Below are positions 26,311 through 32,318 of a stretch of DNA of 32,318 nucleotides, piece by piece; the stretch's first letter is position 1; every line of letters begins with the position of its first letter. Made by a program: the position numbers and the translations under genes. The notes beneath the pieces are model-generated. The model was not told the DNA's origin. It made no database searches and was given only the letters and a program-made list of their open reading frames with translations. The DNA comes from an uncultured Granulosicoccaceae bacterium (GTDB lineage: Bacteria > Pseudomonadota > Gammaproteobacteria > Granulosicoccales > Granulosicoccaceae): NCBI GenBank assembly GCA_937922015.1, contig CAKZVB010000198.1, positions 1 to 32,318 of the forward strand, read 5' to 3'.

Positions 26311-29300
26311 TTCAGTGACTCCTCATCAAATTTGTACTGCAAGCCAACATGCCAGCCCTGTGCGTTATATTCTTCAGCATCCAGATCACTATCTTTAAAC
26401 CCTGCAAAGTTATACCCGACACCAATTCTCGCGTTTTTATTGAGCACGTAGTGCAGGCTCGCCCCGGCTGAATAACGCACTTGCGATGTTCCGTCACTGG
26501 CAAGCACACCACCACGCAGGTCAACATTAACGCGGCGATCCACATCAAAGTTCAATCTGATATCGGCCAGCAATGCAAAACCGCTATCCCGATGTCCGGT
26601 GAAACGGGTAGATTGATGCTTGCCACCGAAACGACCGGTTAAAATAGTGTTGTCACTGAGCTGCAGGTTTTGATGGGTTGACAGTAAATGTACTGACCGA
26701 TCAAAGTTAGTGCTAAGCCCTTTCTCTTCCTTCCAGTTGTACATCAACAACATATGATGTCGATTGTTAAGCTTGGGTCTTCTGGAGAATCCGGCCACGA
26801 ATGAATGACGAAGGGTATCTTCTCCATCACGGTTGTTTTGCAGAGCGAGATTCTCGGTCAGCACGGCGGTCCAGTCTTCATTCATCCGCGCAGCGTAGCT
26901 GGCCTTAAAACCAATGTAGTCAGAGGTCTCTGTATGTCTTGTCTCAATTCGCGCCAGTCTGCGACTGTTCTGGTTTCGGGTATCTACAATGCCAACGGAT
27001 GCTGCAATGGAGTCATTGTTTGCAGAGCCGTCAACTGTTTTTATGATTTCCAGGCTGGGGGTGACACGCAGGTCTTTTTCTATCTCATAGTCACCGCGTA
27101 TTCCACTTGCAGTCTCGTAGTCGCGGCTGTCAAAGGCACCGCGCATTCTGTATTCGGAATACAGCCTGGTAGACGGCAATACAGTTGTCTCCAGACCTAG
27201 AGTAAGCGCTTCTGACTTTTGATTGTTACTTGAACCTGTCAGTGCCAGTAAGCTATTGGAAAGCTCAAAATTGGAGTAGACGCGGGCTTTTTCATGAACC
27301 TGCAGCTTTGCACCTAACGTCACCCTCTGTCTGCTGGCACGGCCTGTATCCTGCTCAAGCTCGGCATCAAACTGACCAACCTTGTCACCTATAGTAATAT
27401 TGCGCCCGACCCCGACAATCGCGGTGACAAATTGATCGCTGTTGTTAAAGTCTTCCTGTGTAATCTGGCGCATACCCGCACGCACCAGCCATTCACGTAA
27501 TCTACTTTCAATCAATGCACTCAGGGTGCGGCGACCTTCCGGGTTCACCAGAGAGTCACTTTGCACGGCATCGAGTATCAGTGTCGAATCACCCTTTATT
27601 TTTTGTTTATGGTTAATCCGTGTCTCTACCCTGCCAGCGGCTACCGAGGCGCCACTATTGTTAAATTTTTCATCTACCTTTGCATAGGTAAAGGAGGTTC
27701 GCGCCTGCGAGTCTCCGGACCAGCTGTGATCCAGAGTAAAACGGCTGGCAGTGCCGTTTCCCTGCGCAATAGAATCACTGACGGCGGTACTTGCACTTAG
27801 ACGGGTACGCTGATCAAGATCATAAGTTGCATAAATGCCAGAGAGATTCTTTCCCTCTTCGCTATGATCATCGATCGTATGGCTAAAACCGAACCGCAGG
27901 GTATCAGTGATATTCCGATCAAACCTCACACCGGAAATTAGATAGTGGTCTCCGCCCCGCTCCACGTCATAGCTGATTTGAACAAATACAGGATTTAACT
28001 GATCGTCAACCGTGGGTACTGATGTAGAGAACGTCAGGTAGCCATCGATCGGATCGACGGTGTAATCACCAAAGCGATTCAGGCGGGTACGCGCTATTAC
28101 CAGTCCGGGGTTATCGCGTGAGCGGGTGATAAGTTCAATTATTTCACTGTTACTGACGATCGGATAAGACTGCAGACGGTACAGCATGGCACTGCCGTTA
28201 CCGGGTACTTCTTCATACTTACGTTCGTCCTGCTGTGCTGCAACAAAAAAGCGCAGACGGTTTTTATCATCAGAGGCTACGGCATTAAAACCGGTAAGCG
28301 TACGTCGGGAGCGGGCCAGATCCTCATGATCACTACCAGAGTCAGTCAGATAGTCACCCCACATGATACTTTTGTCGTCACGCTCCAGTTTAAAATACAG
28401 TTTACTGCGACTCTGTGCTTCGTATCCTCTGATTGAAGCATCTCCGTGAATCGGGTAGTGTTGTGAGGGGTTGATGTCTCTGAGCAACAGCTCTTCGCTA
28501 TTTTTGTCAGAATCATACGACAGTGTCAGGTTGTACTTGTCTTTCACCCGGCCTTTGGCAAACACGGCACCGCGAGCGTGCAGCCGACTTTTACCATCAA
28601 GCCCCGGCAACGATTGTGAAGGGGCAAACTCACCAAACCTGGCACTTGATATAGACGCCCCTGCCTCAAGCAGTCCAACCCCGAGCAAGGGTCTGGATTC
28701 ACTAACCTGCTGTACCGCGATTTCGTCAGAGAATTCACCGGTGCTGGCACGAAGCGTAACCGTTCCGGTAGTATCCGAACTACGGTAGTGAACCACTCTC
28801 GAACCGTTATTTACTCTTATCTGACGGCCGGGTTCAGAGTCTTGTATATCCTGCTCTACCCATCCACCGTCACTGCTTTCAAGGGTGATGAAATAGACGC
28901 CCAGTGCAGGATAGCCGTGACTGTCGAGCACTTCTATTTTTACCGGCAACGTTGAGCGCCCGCCATCTGCCTGAATCGAAGTCGCTTCTGCGGTTAACCT
29001 GATCTGCGTGCCGGACGATGGTTTTTTAAATACCCCAGTCGCCAGTACCCTTTCATTTCCAAAAGGTCCGACGCCTTTAACTTCCACCGTATTTTCACCG
29101 GCATCAAGTTCAACACCATACCAGGCAACTACCTGCGCCTTTTCACGCCGATTGGTCATGCGCTCGCCTATATGACTGGCAGGAACCGCATCACCATTAA
29201 TGTAGAGCGTTGGATCAATACCATCACGTACCACCACCATGAATCGCCCTTTGATACTGAGCGCATCCACGGGCCACAACCAGGTTCCGGCCTTGGCCTG

Positions 29301-32300
29301 AGCCCTGGTGATTGACGCGACGATCTCTTTGGGTACCGGCAGTTTTTCCTGCGGCTGCAGGTTCTCCTGATTCAGCGCGATTGCCTGTTGTACCGCTATG
29401 CCGGTTTCACGGCCATTGTTGTCGGCACCAACCGGTCCATCCAGCATGCCACTGGAAACATCGCCGTCAATCGACCGTACCAGAGAATTGGGGTCGCTCT
29501 GTTGCATCTCCTCACCAGCCCGAAATTGCTCCGCCTGCTTTAACAACCAACTGCCATTGATAGATTCGTTGCGGGCCTTTATCTCGGTGAATATTCGATC
29601 GATATCCTGCTGCGGACAAAAAGCGGCAAAATCGACCCGATGAAAATCACCTGTCATCAGATCGACAAAACGACTCTCAGGATCAACGCCCTGATTGGAA
29701 TCAAGGGGCTTTAGTTCAAGGCCCTGCGGCAGTGTGTGATTGTCGACCTTTATTACATGGCTGCCTGGCTTTAATCCATACAGACTAAACAGACCGTCCG
29801 CATCGGAAACCGTGTAAGTACCGTCCTGCAAATACAGACGTACGCCACCCACAGGCCATTCGCTATGGTTCTGAATACCATCACAATTCTGATCTACGTA
29901 TATTTTTCCAAACAGCGCAGCACGGTCGGACAGCACGCCGTCTCGACGCAATGACACTCTCACACGCGACTCGTTAGATACCACCTGAGCGTTATCAGAG
30001 TTAATGCCCTTTGCAATAGCCATGTTGATTCCATCACTATCAATTGCACCGGCAGTCGCCCTGAGCGAGTAGACCAATCGACGCGTCTCAGCAGCACCGA
30101 TAGCGGCTATCGTAAACGTAAGCGTTCCATCGCTGGAAACATCCGGGTCGACCACTGGTTCACCGTCTATCGTTGTAGTCATTGCAACATATCGATAACC
30201 GTAGGGCGGACGATCCTCTATTTGGATATCAGTGACGGGATCTGTATCAAGATTTCTAACCGCTACACTGTAAGACACCACTTGCCCCGGCTCAACGTCA
30301 GTCTGAGCTGAGGCTTTTTCAACACTCAGCACAACATCACCGATGTTGGAGTCAAGCGGTATGTCAACCAGCTCGGGAAGCCGGGATCGGTCAACCGTAA
30401 AAACACCAGACGCTCCAAACCCTGTTTGACCATATGATGCGCTGGATATCTGAAATGTTGATAACTGTTCGGGAGCCACTACAGACGGAAACTTATGCGC
30501 TTCGGGTGGATCAACGTGAAGATAATAACTAACCCCGGATTCCAGCCTTGGAAGCTCATAAAGACCGTTTGGCCCGCTGGTTGAGAGCAGTTGATTACCG
30601 GTCGCCATATCAACAGCAATCGCATTGTTTGTCGCCAGCCTAACGCTCACCAGCGCTCCTTCAACCGGTAATAGTGTCTGTGCGTTGAACACCATTGCAC
30701 GCGGCTGAACTAACGCGACGTCAGCGATGGCAAAACCCGAAGTCGAGTCAAGGTAACTACCCTGCAATTCATCGTCGCTGCCACTGGCGAGAACACAGCT
30801 ATCCGGAATGGCATCGTAGACAGGAAACATTTCTACGTTACTGTCAGGCGATTGCGGGCAAAAGCCACCTCCTGACCTTTCATCTGTTGACAAAACCACT
30901 GGTGCCAGGCTGCGAAAAATACCTGCCGTGGTGGTCTCCAGCATCACTACATTGACACTGTCACCAGTCAGATCAGATTCAATCAGCGCTACCACATAAC
31001 GATTTCCCGCGGCGTCTATCTTTATGTTACCTGAACGCCCTGCCGCGTCGGATAGCTCCAACTCCAGATACGCGCCGTCCCTTATTGGATGATATAAAGT
31101 AGCGCCGCCGTGGTTTAGACTGTATTGCACGGCATCATCAAAGCCTGACTCTGAATTGAAATCAGGCAGACTGCTATTGTTACGCACATCGAAGGCTGGC
31201 TCCAAAAACCGCAGCTGTGCATGTTGTGCCGCACTGGGAACCGAGAAAATATTACAAGTGTTGTTACTGGAATAATCAGCCAGTCGATCACCATTTAGAT
31301 CTACTGTGGCCGCGGTAGTGACAAGTGCTGCGTTATCTCCAAACTCCAGTACATTCATCGTTACAGTAAAAGATTCCACCGACTGTGGCGGCAGTTGCCC
31401 GGGAAGATAATACAGACCGGCGCTTACCACTTCGGCAACACCGTCCCACAACTCTGCGCTAATCCACGAGTTCTCTGCTACACCCGACAGTTTCATTACC
31501 GGCAGCGCACCTGACGCATAAGACTTATTGCTGAAACCGGTGAACCTCATGTTCGAAGGCACCGCTTGCTCGATAACAATTCCGCTGGTGATTTCTCCGT
31601 CAAGCACCAGTCTTATGCCCTCTGCACCCGACGATCCGCTATTAGCTATTTCAATCTGGTGCGTCACCGTATCACCCGGAAACAACGCCACACTGCACAA
31701 TGGCGCGGTTTGTTTTTGCAGATCAATGATCGCACCGGCGGTCACAACGACCGTATCTACTACCGATTTAGCAACTTGTGGCGCACCGGTAGACTTGACC
31801 GAAACTTCGAGGGTAAGTGTTGTACCCGGCGCAACACCTCTGGGAACAATCCCCGACACGACGAGATCAACTACGTCGCCCGGTGCAAGTGATTGAGTGT
31901 GGGTAAATTCAGGCTCACCGGCATCGACAATGCCGTTGCCGTTACTATCCCGGTAGACCATCAGGCTGTCCAGCAGGATTGCGTCTTCTGAGTCTGAATT
32001 TCGGGATTCGTCTGTCAGCGGTACCGGCCTGGCGCTAAGGAAATAGCTGTCGGGCGTATTACCTGTATTTACCAACTGATGCGAAAACGCAATTACTTCT
32101 CCGGCCCTGGACTCAATACTATGTGTCGCACCCAGAGCAACGTCGAAAAAGTGGCCAACGGTAACTGTCGATACGTTGCTAACCAAAGTAATCGAGCGGC
32201 CATTTGCATTGATGTAAGACAGGCTTGCCTGGTTATGTATAGTAGTGCCAGGTGCACTTATTTCTGCAGCAGCCGCAACAGGACCAATGTTTAAAAATAG

Positions 32301-32318
32301 TGTTATCAGCAGGCAACA
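26298..32318 (-). CDS. Giant outer-membrane protein: DUF11, SdrD-like, invasin-Ig and C-terminal barrel (5' end outside window)
   Basis: At least 2006 residues. The frame stays open to the right edge, where CLLITLFLNIGPVAAAAEI is the end of a signal peptide, so only a few codons are missing. Order seen (residues from the window edge): GTTIHNQASLSYINANG (about 26-42); DUF11-type units (about 60-355); an unrecognised beta region with four Cys (about 355-540); a CarboxypepD-like insert (about 540-600); DUF11 (about 655-785); an SdrD B-type unit with FGKIYVDQNCDGIQ (about 803-900); a linker; a WLWPVDALSIKG to LYINGDAV domain (about 1012-1095); an invasin Big_1-type Ig domain with IQADGGRSTLPVKIEVLD (about 1105-1205); and a 770-residue barrel of alternating strands (about 1230-2006) with a final beta-signal HVGLQYKF. 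The barrel holds FGDYTVDPIDGYLTFS, resembling a motif in SprA-type barrels. Probably the outer-membrane core of the operon. Confidence 0.88.
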   Translation of the reverse strand, partial: CCLLITLFLNIGPVAAAAEISAPGTTIHNQASLSYINANGRSITLVSNVSTVTVGHFFDVALGATHSIESRAGEVIAFSHQLVNTGNTPDSYFLSARPVPLTDESRNSDSEDAILLDSLMVYRDSNGNGIVDAGEPEFTHTQSLAPGDVVDLVVSGIVPRGVAPGTTLTLEVSVKSTGAPQVAKSVVDTVVVTAGAIIDLQKQTAPLCSVALFPGDTVTHQIEIANSGSSGAEGIRLVLDGEITSGIVIEQAVPSNMRFTGFSNKSYASGALPVMKLSGVAENSWISAELWDGVAEVVSAGLYYLPGQLPPQSVESFTVTMNVLEFGDNAALVTTAATVDLNGDRLADYSSNNTCNIFSVPSAAQHAQLRFLEPAFDVRNNSSLPDFNSESGFDDAVQYSLNHGGATLYHPIRDGAYLELELSDAAGRSGNIKIDAAGNRYVVALIESDLTGDSVNVVMLETTTAGIFRSLAPVVLSTDERSGGGFCPQSPDSNVEMFPVYDAIPDSCVLASGSDDELQGSYLDSTSGFAIADVALVQPRAMVFNAQTLLPVEGALVSVRLATNNAIAVDMATGNQLLSTSGPNGLYELPRLESGVSYYLHVDPPEAHKFPSVVAPEQLSTFQISSASYGQTGFGASGVFTVDRSRLPELVDIPLDSNIGDVVLSVEKASAQTDVEPGQVVSYSVAVRNLDTDPVTDIQIEDRPPYGYRYVAMTTTIDGEPVVDPDVSSDGTLTFTIAAIGAAETRRLVYSLRATAGAIDSDGINMAIAKGINSDNAQVVSNESRVRVSLRRDGVLSDRAALFGKIYVDQNCDGIQNHSEWPVGGVRLYLQDGTYTVSDADGLFSLYGLKPGSHVIKVDNHTLPQGLELKPLDSNQGVDPESRFVDLMTGDFHRVDFAAFCPQQDIDRIFTEIKARNESINGSWLLKQAEQFRAGEEMQQSDPNSLVRSIDGDVSSGMLDGPVGADNNGRETGIAVQQAIALNQENLQPQEKLPVPKEIVASITRAQAKAGTWLWPVDALSIKGRFMVVVRDGIDPTLYINGDAVPASHIGERMTNRREKAQVVAWYGVELDAGENTVEVKGVGPFGNERVLATGVFKKPSSGTQIRLTAEATSIQADGGRSTLPVKIEVLDSHGYPALGVYFITLESSDGGWVEQDIQDSEPGRQIRVNNGSRVVHYRSSDTTGTVTLRASTGEFSDEIAVQQVSESRPLLGVGLLEAGASISSARFGEFAPSQSLPGLDGKSRLHARGAVFAKGRVKDKYNLTLSYDSDKNSEELLLRDINPSQHYPIHGDASIRGYEAQSRSKLYFKLERDDKSIMWGDYLTDSGSDHEDLARSRRTLTGFNAVASDDKNRLRFFVAAQQDERKYEEVPGNGSAMLYRLQSYPIVSNSEIIELITRSRDNPGLVIARTRLNRFGDYTVDPIDGYLTFSTSVPTVDDQLNPVFVQISYDVERGGDHYLISGVRFDRNITDTLRFGFSHTIDDHSEEGKNLSGIYATYDLDQRTRLSASTAVSDSIAQGNGTASRFTLDHSWSGDSQARTSFTYAKVDEKFNNSGASVAAGRVETRINHKQKIKGDSTLILDAVQSDSLVNPEGRRTLSALIESRLREWLVRAGMRQITQEDFNNSDQFVTAIVGVGRNITIGDKVGQFDAELEQDTGRASRQRVTLGAKLQVHEKARVYSNFELSNSLLALTGSSNNQKSEALTLGLETTVLPSTRLYSEYRMRGAFDSRDYETASGIRGDYEIEKDLRVTPSLEIIKTVDGSANNDSIAASVGIVDTRNQNSRRLARIETRHTETSDYIGFKASYAARMNEDWTAVLTENLALQNNRDGEDTLRHSFVAGFSRRPKLNNRHHMLLMYNWKEEKGLSTNFDRSVHLLSTHQNLQLSDNTILTGRFGGKHQSTRFTGHRDSGFALLADIRLNFDVDRRVNVDLRGGVLASDGTSQVRYSAGASLHYVLNKNARIGVGYNFAGFKDSDLDAEEYNAQGWHVGLQYKFDEESLKWLE

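Noticed and set aside
26805..27200. 131-residue forward frame inside the barrel region
   Set aside because: Antisense to a continuous barrel coding frame, with no ribosome binding site or family features.
1..32318. tRNA, rRNA, insertion sequence, integrase, att site or CRISPR array
   Set aside because: I scanned for these by eye and saw no transposase or integrase motifs, no tRNA-like cloverleaf and no spaced repeats; a computed search could still find a small RNA.

Overview
The window reads as chromosomal DNA of a free-living, probably marine gammaproteobacterium. The reasons are the gyrA-serC-serA-tyrA run, a divergent mtaD-ubiG-HAD phosphatase run resembling the one beside gyrA in Pseudomonas, a Pseudomonas-type Fur, and large secreted Ca-binding and adhesin-like proteins. 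The genus cannot be named from sequence alone.

Layout. (1) 1-5900, minus strand: gyrA, serC, serA and the 5' end of tyrA (cut by the left edge). A 361-bp non-coding gap before tyrA holds a 9-bp triple repeat. (2) 6143-10725, plus strand: mtaD, ubiG, a MupP/Gph-type phosphatase with a TTG start, an unrecognised helical protein, and a squalene/phytoene-synthase-like protein that appears to have lost its catalytic Asp motifs. The run closes with an intrinsic terminator. (3) 10846-12528, plus strand: a Cys-type sulfatase / phosphonate monoester hydrolase-like enzyme, converging on minus-strand genes across an inverted repeat. (4) 12618-18176, minus strand: a DUF1203 protein, a modular secreted SGNH carbohydrate esterase with two kinds of duplicated module, a DUF2817 M14-like peptidase coupled to an RmlD-like reductase, an NnrU-family membrane protein, and fur.

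(5) 18287-32318, minus strand: the most unusual part, 14 kb of tightly packed surface genes. In transcription order these are a giant protein whose start lies beyond the right edge (at least 2006 residues: signal peptide, DUF11-like repeats, an SdrD-like B domain, an invasin-like Ig domain and a C-terminal outer-membrane barrel ending in a good beta-signal), an OmpA-type lipoprotein overlapping it by 13 bp, and two signal-peptide-bearing multi-DUF11 proteins joined stop-to-start (TAAATG). The two DUF11 proteins end in the same kind of C-terminal module. The giant and the first of them share the same module just after the signal peptide.

How it may work (inference): the barrel protein sits in the outer membrane, the OmpA lipoprotein ties it to peptidoglycan, and the two DUF11 proteins are displayed or exported with it. 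This would be an adhesion or surface-layer system, possibly a new secretion or anchoring arrangement. fur directly follows but has its own promoter. The remaining genes are housekeeping (DNA topology, serine and tyrosine synthesis, ubiquinone, methylthioadenosine salvage) or extracellular polymer turnover.
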